DNA from: JAFDVL01 sp043775925 | GTDB lineage: Bacteria > Acidobacteriota > Blastocatellia > RBC074 | Assembly: GCA_043775925.1 (NCBI GenBank) | Contig: JAYVRW010000332.1 | Coordinates: 1-12,907, forward strand | Direction: 5' to 3' | Length of the DNA: 12,907 nucleotides | Shown here: positions 5,856 to 12,432 of the stretch, one piece after another | Position numbering within the stretch: the first letter of the stretch is position 1 | How the letters are laid out: every line of letters starts with the position of its first letter | Position numbers and translations under genes: made by a program | The notes under the pieces: model-generated | What the model was told of the DNA's origin: nothing | The model's database searches: none | What the model saw: the letters and a program-made list of their open reading frames with translations, nothing else

Positions 5856-7445
5856 CTAAAATTCATTTTCCTGTTCCGCCAACAACACACAAAGCTGATC
5901 AAAAACTCCCGTCACATCGCCGCCCGCACCTGTGTAATTATTTCCATAAAAACTAAAAATCAACATCTGATTTTTCCTGGTCGTGACGTAGCCGGACAAA
6001 GCGCGAACATACGACAGGCTGCCGGTTTTGGCCTGCACTTTTCCTTCTGCCGCAGTGCCTTTCATGCGTCGGCTCAAGGTTCCGTCTCCCGCCACTGGCA
6101 GAGAATCCCGATAAATTGAAAAATGTGGATGCTTCGACATGTAAAGCAGCAACTGCGAAGTCGAACGAGGGGAAATTAAGTTCTGTCGCGCGAGTCCAGA
6201 ACCATCACGCAAACTCAGTGGAGTCACATCAACGCCGGCTTTGATCAATAATTGTCGCACCGCTTCCAGCCCACGTGACTCTGAAGATTTAGGTCTGCCA
6301 TAATCATCCAATTCACGCGGAGCGCCGTTTTCGCCCAGTTGCCGCAACATCATTTCCGTATGCAAATTCTGACTTGGTTTGTTAATGACCTTCAGCAACA
6401 CCGACATCGGCTGTGATTCGACAAAGGCAATTTCATTGAGCGTTGATGCATCAAAGGGTTGCGTGACGCGATTCACTGCATTCATTCTTTTGACTGTACC
6501 TTTGACTTTGATGCCGCGTCTTTGCAAGGATTCTTTCAATAAATTCGCCGCGAAAGCTGCCGGATCGTGAACGGAAATATCCACCGTGAAATCTTTCGCG
6601 CCTTTTGGAATGTTGCCAAAAAATTCTACTTCATTAGCGTTCAAATTTCGATTCGCTCCGAGGTGAGTTTTCCCATCTTTGCCATTGCTCGTCGTCGCGT
6701 TATTCACAATGCGGACGTAAGAATTGTTTGGCTGCATCTGCACCATCGGCGGAGTGCCTTCTTTCATCGCAGGGCGCACGGTGAACGTTACGACATTATC
6801 ATTCACCGTCAAAGCGCTAATTGGTGCGCCGTAATAAAACATCAAATCGTCCCATTCCCACGATGATCCCCAGGCTTCCGTCGCAAAATAACTATCATCA
6901 CCGATGATGTCTCCGTTAATGGTTTTGATGCCCCGCGCCTGAATTTGATCGGCGAGCTTTTCAATCGCGGTGATCTTGTCGGCTGGCAAATAATTATCAA
7001 GCGGATTCGACTTTCCTTCACTGTTCAGATCGAACCGCGCCGAAAGATTCGGGTCGCCGCGTCCGTATAAAATCACATCACCTTTGACGGTGCTGCCATC
7101 TGTTTTGACTGTCGAATAAACTGAAGTCCTGAATGTTCGTGCGGGCCCAAAAGCATCCAGCGTCGCCGCAGTTGTATACAACTTCATATTTGAAGCTGGC
7201 ATGAATAACTTATCTGCATTGCGTTCGTAGACGACGCGGTTGTCGAGGGTGACGATCCTGATTCCCCACTGCGCCGGAGCGAATTTGCTTTGATCGAGGA
7301 TCGAATTGATCTGTGTTTCGAGTGAAGTTTGTTGCGCAGTTACGACAGTTTGTGCGAACGAATTTGTGGTACTGACGAGCAAACTCCACACGATCAAAGC
7401 AGCAAGCTTGCGATAAAGATTAGTTCTCATAAGGTCTTTTACCAT
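5856..7445 (-). CDS. dacB: D-alanyl-D-alanine carboxypeptidase/endopeptidase, PBP4 type (peptidase S13)
   Basis: The 529-residue protein has an N-terminal signal peptide (hydrophobic 14-31, cleavage near SFAQ) and the three penicillin-binding motifs in S13 order and spacing: SxxK as Ser85-Asn-Met-Lys88, SxN as Ser358-Gln-Asn360, and KTG at 473-475. The long gap between SxxK and SxN, about 270 residues, is the extra domain typical of PBP4. It trims the terminal D-Ala of peptidoglycan stem peptides and can cut 4-3 cross-links in the periplasm. I keep ATG 7445; ATG 7430, five residues later, gives an equally good signal peptide and neither has a clear ribosome binding site. A hairpin lies 20 bases upstream. 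The gene is followed by a 72-bp palindromic element and then the patatin-like gene. Confidence 0.95.
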   Translation of the reverse strand: MVKDLMRTNLYRKLAALIVWSLLVSTTNSFAQTVVTAQQTSLETQINSILDQSKFAPAQWGIRIVTLDNRVVYERNADKLFMPASNMKLYTTAATLDAFGPARTFRTSVYSTVKTDGSTVKGDVILYGRGDPNLSARFDLNSEGKSNPLDNYLPADKITAIEKLADQIQARGIKTINGDIIGDDSYFATEAWGSSWEWDDLMFYYGAPISALTVNDNVVTFTVRPAMKEGTPPMVQMQPNNSYVRIVNNATTSNGKDGKTHLGANRNLNANEVEFFGNIPKGAKDFTVDISVHDPAAFAANLLKESLQRRGIKVKGTVKRMNAVNRVTQPFDASTLNEIAFVESQPMSVLLKVINKPSQNLHTEMMLRQLGENGAPRELDDYGRPKSSESRGLEAVRQLLIKAGVDVTPLSLRDGSGLARQNLISPRSTSQLLLYMSKHPHFSIYRDSLPVAGDGTLSRRMKGTAAEGKVQAKTGSLSYVRALSGYVTTRKNQMLIFSFYGNNYTGAGGDVTGVFDQLCVLLAEQENEF

Positions 7446-7465
7446 TTTGCTGCGGCAGGCAAAAG

Positions 7466-7484
7466 CCGTAATTGACTTTTACGG
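7466..7484. promoter_or_regulatory. Small hairpin in the carboxypeptidase leader
   Basis: CCGTAA (7466-7471) and TTACGG (7479-7484) are perfect 6-base arms around a 7-base loop, 20 bases before the carboxypeptidase start. It could be an operator or leader hairpin near the ribosome binding region. It has no T-run, so it is not an obvious terminator. The rest of the 222-bp gap to the response regulator shows no convincing promoter boxes. Confidence 0.3.
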
Positions 7485-7667
7485 GTCAGCGTTGAATAAT
7501 GTTTTCCATCCTCCGAGATGATTTTTTTCGCCCGAAGCCTTGTGGCTTTACTTTTATTCAATTTCCTGAATTTTTGGCATCACTCAAACTTAGGTAGTAA
7601 AAATATCTAAAACTATCAGGGCAGCTAAAAAATTGCCTGGACTAACTATAGCAGCGGTAAGAGAACA

Positions 7668-8039
7668 ATGAAGAAGGATACGTCAGAGGTGTTGGTGGTC
7701 GAAGATGACTCTATGACCAGTAGCGTGATTTTGGAATTCTTGAGTTTCGATGAAATTCCGGTTGATGTTGCGCACAGTTTTCACGACGCCTTGCAAAAAT
7801 TCAAACAGGAAAATTACCTCGTCGTCGTTCTCGATAACAAGCTCGGTGACGGTGATGGCATCGCATTATGCGAGTTACTCAAAGCCATTCATCCAACCGT
7901 CACCATGTTTCTGTTTGCCGGAGACAGCGAATCCGTCAAGAAAAAAGCGTTGGCTCTTGGAGTAAAAGAAGTTTTGCAAAAACCCTATGATCTGGCGAAG
8001 CTGGCCAATCTGGTCAAAGCTGCGCTGGAAGAAAAGTAA
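7668..8039 (+). CDS. Single-domain response regulator with atypical switch residue
   Basis: The 123-residue protein is a lone CheY-like receiver domain with no output domain. The acidic pocket (Glu12-Asp13-Asp14), the phospho-acceptor Asp56 in VVLDNKLGDGDG, and Lys105-Pro106 in LQKPYD are all present. The conserved Thr/Ser at the end of beta-4, which normally senses phosphorylation, is replaced: the segment reads FLFAGD with Phe83 at that position. The Tyr107 after KP is also unusual. Such a protein could be a phosphate sink, a phosphorelay intermediate or a regulator that signals by another geometry. No histidine kinase is adjacent. It is a single plus-strand gene between minus-strand genes, with only weak ribosome-binding sequence (AAGAGAA) before ATG 7668. 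Confidence 0.93.
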   Translation: MKKDTSEVLVVEDDSMTSSVILEFLSFDEIPVDVAHSFHDALQKFKQENYLVVVLDNKLGDGDGIALCELLKAIHPTVTMFLFAGDSESVKKKALALGVKEVLQKPYDLAKLANLVKAALEEK

Positions 8040-8115
8040 CAACGCTACAGATTAGATGGTTGTCAACCTGCGAAACCCGCTAGAGCAGATTTTATGTATG
8101 GCTCCTAAAATCAGT

Positions 8116-8139
8116 GGAGCGGCAGGTTCCAAACCTGCC
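8116..8139 (+). repeat. Single REP-like hairpin with GGAG tetranucleotide
   Basis: GGAG (8116-8119), one C, then the stem GGCAGGTT (8121-8128), loop CCA and stem AACCTGCC (8132-8139), a perfect 8-bp hairpin. The layout GGAG-C-stem-3-base loop-stem is the same as in the arms of the element at 10071-10222, although the stem sequence differs. A GTTTGG segment follows, but I see no clear inverted partner, so it is probably a REP singlet or decayed element, 76 bases after the response regulator stop. Confidence 0.55.
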
Positions 8140-8368
8140 CACGGTTTGGTTGTAACGCGGGTTCTACCTGCGGATGAATTTTATTAATGATGCGCTGTCA
8201 GACCTGCCCTACCACTTAACCCCATTCATCAATTTAAAAGCTGCTCTAGCTAGATTTTCTCTTAGCCCAGTTCACGGGGCTTCCAATCGCTTTAGCGCAA
8301 TGTTAATTGACGACCTGCGGAGCGTTAAAATCAGCAGATTCGTGTCGTGCAAAATAAGGAAGAATTAA

Positions 8369-8892
8369 TCACGTCGTCGCAGTTTGTTGCCGTGTCGCTG
8401 AATTGCAATTGCCGGACGGACTGGCGGAATAATCGCTTGTTGGGCCTGCTGCCTGAATCACATAGCTTTTGCGCTCTAACGGTTTGTTGACGGTGGCGGT
8501 CGTGGAATACACCATCACGCGTCCATCGCCAGCACTTCAGTTCCTCGCCAGATCGTTTTTCCTTTTCATAAATGAGTCTTTTCCTTTCGGTCAGTTTCTC
8601 ACTGACACATTCTTCTCGATACCCTCCAGCATATGCAACAACTTCAATAAAAATAATACTTTGACCGAAGCCTTACTTTTTGAGTATTTAATAAAACTCT
8701 GTAAATCTTATCACTTAAATACCCTCGGAACACTGTTCACACCTTCAATATTTGTTGAAATTTCCCGAACAGTCCAGTCGGTGTTGAAATAAATAGTAAC
8801 CAATCTATCTACCTCTTCGTTAAAGCCTTTTTCTTCTACCTTCTTGATTATTAAGCATTCCCGATAAAAGTGGTACTGACACGATCCTAAAT
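8369..8892 (-). pseudogene. Decayed minus-strand gene in several frames, family unknown
   Basis: Three coding-like minus-strand pieces follow one another in different frames. Piece one (8892-8711) reads through NTDWTVREISTNIEGVNSVP and stops at TGA TAA. Piece two is an open frame from 8672 to 8331 with no ATG; its first 40 codons read FIEVVAYAGGYREECVSEKL and TERKRLIYEKEKRSGEEL, and later codons lose protein-like character. Piece three (8536-8369) reads AGDGRVMVYSTTATVNKPLE and RKSYVIQAAG and ends in TGA. Two small frame changes near 8535-8555 would join pieces two and three. Shared strand, order and protein-like composition suggest one broken gene whose 5' end is lost at repeat copy 3. I do not recognise the family. 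A chance arrangement of open frames cannot be excluded. Confidence 0.4.
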
Positions 8893-8984
8893 TAGGCAGG
8901 ATTAACAAGATGAACAGGATTTACGCAGACGCAATATCGACAGGCTTTTGCTGTTCGTCTTGTGCATCTTGTTAATCCTGTCTA
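8893..8984. repeat. TAGACAGG-type palindromic repeat, copy 3 (92 bp)
   Basis: It starts TAGGCAGG and ends CCTGTCTA, and 18 of the first 19 bases match the inverted other end. It is six bases shorter than copies 1 and 2, and its centre differs (TTTACGCAGACGC region). It overlaps the 3' end of the methionine synthase-like gene: the TAG stop (8982-8984) is the TAG of TAGACAGG on the minus strand. Next to its left end is the palindrome CCTAAATTAGG (8886-8896). Confidence 0.82.
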
Positions 8985-10004
8985 AGCCGCCTTATTACCT
9001 AAAAACAAATCGCGGCCCTTCACCAAATTGACGACTTTGCGATCTGCAATAGAACGCTTATTCATCCAGAATCCGCAATCAGGATGCACCCACGTGATGC
9101 GACCTTCGCCCATAATTTTGGCAGCCGTTTCAATCCGCTGCGCAACTAATTCAGGGCTTTCGACCGTATTCACTTTGATGTCAATCACGCCAATGCCAAG
9201 CCCGATTTTTGGATCGAGTTCTTCTTTGAAATACTGCAATTCATCGTAGCCGCGAAACGCCATTTCGAGCACCACATGATCGCAGTGCAGACGATTTAGA
9301 AAGCCGATCAGCTTCGCCCATTCGCCGCGTTGAATGGATTGACCGCCGTAATTTCCAAAGCATAAATGGACGCCTTTTTCTTTGGCTTTGGTCGCCGCAT
9401 CTAATACAACATTAATCGCCGCCGCCGCCCATTCAGCTTCGTCGGGATGTCCGGTGATATTGGCTTCATCAATTTGAATCACTTCGGGATCAAGCTCCGC
9501 GACTTGATTTGCGAGAGCATTCGCCAAACCCATCGCCAGGTCAGCGTTGTTGCCGTAGTAATGATCCATCAGCGTTTTACAAAGCATGTGCGGCCCCGTC
9601 AACGTGAATTTCATGGCGTGATTCGTACAGGCACGCGCACGGCGATAAGCCGCTCCCAGGCTTAACGTCCCTTCATTGATTGGCCCTTCGACAACTCCCG
9701 CCGGAGCCGCACGAAATCCCATCCCTTGCAGCTTACTGAATTCTACTAAATCAGTGCGCGTAATTTCATTTCTGATGCCGCCCATCGGACGGATAAAGTA
9801 TTCAATCATGCCATTCGTATCGGGATGATTAATGTCCCAGCGATACAGCTCGCCATCGGCGACGACATCTATACCGGCGAGTTCCTGCAACTTAAAAACA
9901 ACCTGCGTCGCGTCAATTAAGGCCTGCTGACTCGGCATTCCAATCAGCCATTCGGGAACGGGATAAGAACCGACTACAGTAGTGCGAATTGATGATGTAC
10001 TCAC
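8982..10004 (-). CDS. Cobalamin-independent methionine synthase-like protein (MetE C-domain type)
   Basis: Starting at GTG 10004 this is a 340-residue single-domain protein of the MetE C-terminal/UROD-like barrel superfamily. The zinc-site pattern is present: His213 and Cys215 in VHLCFGN, Glu247 in HVVLEMAFRG and Cys310 in HPDCGF. TTVVGSYPVPEW opens the barrel, as in related proteins. There is no MetE N-terminal domain, so it resembles stand-alone core methionine synthases or other methyltransferases using homocysteine or a related thiol; the methyl donor is unknown. The frame is open to ATG 10148, but those extra 48 codons run into the repeat at 10071-10222. GTG 10004 has GGAG six bases upstream and gives the natural N-terminus. 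The stop codon comes from repeat copy 3. Confidence 0.9.
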   Translation of the reverse strand: MSTSSIRTTVVGSYPVPEWLIGMPSQQALIDATQVVFKLQELAGIDVVADGELYRWDINHPDTNGMIEYFIRPMGGIRNEITRTDLVEFSKLQGMGFRAAPAGVVEGPINEGTLSLGAAYRRARACTNHAMKFTLTGPHMLCKTLMDHYYGNNADLAMGLANALANQVAELDPEVIQIDEANITGHPDEAEWAAAAINVVLDAATKAKEKGVHLCFGNYGGQSIQRGEWAKLIGFLNRLHCDHVVLEMAFRGYDELQYFKEELDPKIGLGIGVIDIKVNTVESPELVAQRIETAAKIMGEGRITWVHPDCGFWMNKRSIADRKVVNLVKGRDLFLGNKAA

Positions 10005-10010
10005 TAAATT

Positions 10011-10014
10011 CTCC
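10011..10014 (-). promoter_or_regulatory. Ribosome binding site supporting a GTG start
   Basis: GGAG on the minus strand is six bases before GTG 10004, an ideal spacing. The first ATG in the open frame (10148) lies inside repeat DNA without such a site. Confidence 0.65.
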
Positions 10015-10070
10015 AGAGATAAAATATTTTTTTGAGAAGAAAAATGCTGACGGCAAGATACTGTACGTTT

Positions 10071-10222
10071 TGACTGGAGCGCAAGCGTCTCGCTTGCATG
10101 CGGCGAGCGAAGCAATGCCGCGAGGCGTCCAACAGGATTTATTTTCAAGGCAAGCGATTCACTGCCTAGCTAACTTCGAGGCTTCGCCCGCTGTGGCAAG
10201 CGAGACGCTCGCGCTCCAGTCA
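10071..10222. repeat. REPIN-like element: 27-bp inverted arms, GGAG-type REP hairpins
   Basis: The arms at 10071-10097 and 10196-10222 are inverted copies with 26 of 27 bases matching. Each is a REP-like unit: GGAG (10076-10079; CTCC at 10214-10217), one spacer base, then a 7-bp hairpin with a 3-base loop. On the left arm the hairpin is perfect (GCAAGCG at 10081-10087, TCT, CGCTTGC at 10091-10097). The 98-bp interior contains CGGC/GCCG and GGCA/TGCC pairs. The element starts three bases after the deacetylase stop codon. Its outer end is 66 bases upstream of the GTG start of the methionine synthase-like gene, whose upstream open frame runs through it. REPINs are non-autonomous and depend on a RAYT transposase, which is not in the window. 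Confidence 0.82.
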
Positions 10223-10225
10223 TGA

Positions 10226-11767
10226 TTATTTCTTCATCACGGCGGGCTTCAATGTCCACGCCTGTAATTTCGCCAGCTCCATAATCTTCGGCGCGTGAAA
10301 ACCTTCGGGATGAATCACCCAATTGAAAATTTTCGGATCATCATCGGCGACGTATTTGTCGGCGGTGAAGTTGCCTTTTTTAATCGCGATTTTATGAGGC
10401 AAATTAGCTTCCATCGCAATCGAAGCCAAGGTTGCTAAATAGTCCTCCGGTGAAATTGTAAATGAACCGATCAAAACTTCATTCGGTACGTGACCCGTTC
10501 TTCGACAATTCGCCGCAACGCTTTTCACCGCATTCATGAATTCGCCGGAGCTAACAATTCTTACTTCAGACTGACCAGCTCCTTTTTGATAAATTCTCGT
10601 AGGCCCCAATAAACTGACATTCATCATTATAGGACTGATTTGGTAGTGAGAAATAAGAAACCATCTCGTCAAAATTACAAAAGCTTCCGCAGGCGACAAT
10701 GAAAATTTTGGATAAAGAATGAACGAAATATTTTCAAGCATCTGTGTGCTAATCGGTAACAAGTAATCATGATCAAACCCTATTCGTGGTAACTGGTTAG
10801 AATATATTTTTGCCAAATCGTGCGCTGTCACATATCGCACTCCCTGCTGAATCTTGATAAATTTCACGTATTCCTCAAAATCTCGAAAACCCTTTTCGAT
10901 CTCTTCACGGCTTCTCATCTTTGGCTTTTTCCAATCCTTGCGCTCAGGATTCGCGCCACGGCTGAAGTTCACGGCATCCCAAAATTCCTGATGAATAAAT
11001 TCGCATGGATGATAATAGATGCTGATCGTGCCGCCGCCTTTGGCCTTTAGTTTTTCATACGCAGCTAAAAATTTAGCTTTGCCGTTTTCTAAATTATTTT
11101 CACCAAACAATTCCATCCGCGCCACATTCGAACGCATCTTGAAAATGTTCAGCATTCCGCCGTAATAAAACGGTTGATCGTCAATGCCGACGTGATTGGC
11201 TTCGTCGAGGTACACGTTGATGCCCATTTGTTTCAGCGCGGGATATGCCTGTGCGCCCCACGAACTGCCGGGTTGACCGTAACAGCTCAGCGTCTGACCA
11301 AAAATTCTTTGGATGTCTTTCACGCCTTGCGATTCGCGGCGATAGAATTCAGCTACGCCTTCGTCCCAATCAGTATTTTGCAAATATTCCGCCGGAGTCG
11401 GATGCTGGCTATGCAAATTTGAGTGATAACCAATCTCGTGTTTTTTCAGGGCTTCGATCACATCTTTGCGGCCACGCTGTTCCAGCACACGCGCCTTTTC
11501 ACCGACGATTTTGAAGGTCGCTTTGATGCCAAGTCGCGTCAGCATTTCAGCTAATCGCTTCGCAGCGTCATCGCTTTCAGGCAGGATGTAATCTTCCGTG
11601 TCGAACCAGAGCGTCACGTTAATTGGCGGAGATTGCGCGTAATCAGGGAAGGAAAAGAGGAACAAATTCAGGACAGTGAAGCAGAGGATTCCGAGTTTCT
11701 TTCTCACGGTTTTGTTTTGAATGGTTGCGACTTCAAAATTAATGTTTGGGGAAAGATTCGTGCTCAT
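10226..11767 (-). CDS. Secreted or anchored NodB-like polysaccharide deacetylase
   Basis: From ATG 11767 (AGGAGG at 11772-11777) the protein has 513 residues. A hydrophobic stretch at about 25-44 ending in YAQS looks like a signal peptide or N-terminal anchor, after an unusually long 24-residue leader. A NodB/CE4-type deacetylase domain follows: motif 1 is TLWFDTEDY (Asp56/Asp59 region) in place of the usual TFDDGP, motif 2 is HSNLH (His115 and His119, metal ligands), motif 3 is YGQPGSSWG (164-172), and YYHPCEF carries the late His253. Such enzymes remove acetyl groups from envelope or exopolysaccharide sugars. Residues from about 330 to the end form a further domain I do not recognise. The zinc-ribbon membrane protein is encoded just upstream with a 22-bp gap. 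General fold is well supported; substrate is unknown. Confidence 0.85.
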   Translation of the reverse strand: MSTNLSPNINFEVATIQNKTVRKKLGILCFTVLNLFLFSFPDYAQSPPINVTLWFDTEDYILPESDDAAKRLAEMLTRLGIKATFKIVGEKARVLEQRGRKDVIEALKKHEIGYHSNLHSQHPTPAEYLQNTDWDEGVAEFYRRESQGVKDIQRIFGQTLSCYGQPGSSWGAQAYPALKQMGINVYLDEANHVGIDDQPFYYGGMLNIFKMRSNVARMELFGENNLENGKAKFLAAYEKLKAKGGGTISIYYHPCEFIHQEFWDAVNFSRGANPERKDWKKPKMRSREEIEKGFRDFEEYVKFIKIQQGVRYVTAHDLAKIYSNQLPRIGFDHDYLLPISTQMLENISFILYPKFSLSPAEAFVILTRWFLISHYQISPIMMNVSLLGPTRIYQKGAGQSEVRIVSSGEFMNAVKSVAANCRRTGHVPNEVLIGSFTISPEDYLATLASIAMEANLPHKIAIKKGNFTADKYVADDDPKIFNWVIHPEGFHAPKIMELAKLQAWTLKPAVMKK

Positions 11768-11771
11768 GGCG

Positions 11772-11777
11772 CCTCCT
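11772..11777 (-). promoter_or_regulatory. Strong Shine-Dalgarno deciding the deacetylase start
   Basis: AGGAGG on the minus strand lies four bases before ATG 11767. A TTG at 11800 in the same frame overlaps the preceding gene and has no comparable site. Confidence 0.75.
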
Positions 11778-11789
11778 GAAAATGATGAA

Positions 11790-12209
11790 TTACCCGCCAA
11801 ACCAACGGCTTCGGAGCGAATGGTAGGTCTCGTAAAAATAATAAGGGTCTTGAATCCATCTAACAGAAGCCCACACTACAATAATAACCACGAACAATAA
11901 AATGGAGGAGAAAAATACTTTAATTCTACGATTGGATTTCCTGGCTTGTAATTTTTCGTCTTCCGCTTCGATAAAGATCGTTGACGCCGAGATTTCTTTA
12001 TTGATTTTTGGCTGAAGGGGAACCGAAACTTGAGCTGATTCGATGATTGAACCGTTACATGTATTGCATTCGCTGTTTCTTTGGCTTAATCGCTGGCCGC
12101 AGACTCCACATTTCTGCACCATTGCAATCAGATTCCACAATGGCAGCCGACAAGCTTTGCACAGCAAAACTTCCTCTAAGTGGTATGTACTGCAATTGAG
12201 GCAATGCAT
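11790..12209 (-). CDS. Double zinc-ribbon, single-pass membrane protein, unknown function
   Basis: The 139-residue protein begins with two four-cysteine clusters: Cys3/6/17/20 and Cys34/37/48/51, each two CxxC knuckles as in rubredoxin-like zinc ribbons. A polar linker (about 55-95) leads to one transmembrane helix (about 97-117, RIKVFFSSILLFVVIIVVWA). It ends with a short tail rich in aromatic and basic residues (WIQDPYYFYETYHSLRSRWF). With Arg/Lys before the helix, the ribbons should face the cytosol and the tail the outside. I do not recognise a named family. The downstream deacetylase gene starts 22 bases after the stop codon, so the two are very likely cotranscribed. The start ATG 12209 puts the first CxxC right at the N-terminus; its ribosome binding site is weak. 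Confidence 0.82.
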   Translation of the reverse strand: MHCLNCSTYHLEEVLLCKACRLPLWNLIAMVQKCGVCGQRLSQRNSECNTCNGSIIESAQVSVPLQPKINKEISASTIFIEAEDEKLQARKSNRRIKVFFSSILLFVVIIVVWASVRWIQDPYYFYETYHSLRSRWFGG

Positions 12210-12297
12210 AAACTAACCCGTCACAAATGGTTGGTGCGTTGAGACACACTCCGATTCATGAAGGGTGATAGTTGTATTGCGAAGCGGAATCCAGAAT

Positions 12298-12313
12298 TAA
12301 TTTCGAGAAATTA
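12298..12313. promoter_or_regulatory. Palindrome upstream of the zinc-ribbon gene
   Basis: TAATTTC-GA-GAAATTA is a perfect 7-bp dyad 88 bases upstream of the zinc-ribbon gene start. It is followed by a GTTTCGGGTTTCGGG run (12314-12328), a short tandem TTTCGGG motif. A regulator site is possible. The rest of the 223-bp gap, to the glucose-6-phosphate dehydrogenase stop, shows no other clear signal. Confidence 0.3.
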
Positions 12314-12432
12314 GTTTCGGGTTTCGGGTCTCTGGTTTCGAGGAATCGCTAATTGATGAGGTCTTCGTCGAAGCCCAATCCCTTGTCAGAAAGGCAAAGA
12401 CTAAAAGCCAAAAATCAAAGAACTAATCTTTA

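Larger units (their letters stand above)
8040..8892. other. Gene-poor stretch of about 850 bp
   Basis: No intact gene is convincing here. The first 130 bp hold small hairpins, including GGTT-GTC-AACC at 8059-8069 and the REP-like hairpin at 8116-8139. From about 8369 to 8892 the minus strand carries coding-like fragments spread over several frames. The part from 8171 to 8368 shows nothing I can identify. Its plus-strand frames lack ribosome binding sites and recognisable motifs. The stretch ends at repeat copy 3. Confidence 0.6.

Noticed and set aside
7535..7548. AAGCC-TTGT-GGCTT hairpin followed by a T-rich stretch, considered as a terminator
   Set aside because: The stem is only 5 bp, the T-run is interrupted, and no plus-strand gene ends upstream of it.
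7624..7652. TATAGC-like -10 box before the response regulator
   Set aside because: No acceptable -35 box at the right spacing, so a promoter call would be guesswork.
8174..8368. Plus-strand open frame of 64 codons after the response regulator
   Set aside because: No motif, no ribosome binding site, and it begins in hairpin-rich repeat remnants.
8469..8792. Plus-strand open frame of 107 codons
   Set aside because: Composition is not protein-like, and the minus strand of the same region carries the more convincing coding fragments.
9989..10225. Plus-strand open frame across the 10071-10222 element
   Set aside because: Almost entirely repeat DNA; open only because the inverted arms lack stop codons in this frame.
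12314..12340. TTTCGGG tandem run considered as a CRISPR or minisatellite
   Set aside because: Only two exact units plus decayed ones; no spacers and no cas genes in the window.
12395..12432. Possible terminator of the glucose-6-phosphate dehydrogenase gene (AAAGA/TCTTT stem then a T-run on the minus strand)
   Set aside because: The 5-bp A/T-rich stem is too weak to separate from background in this A/T-rich stretch.
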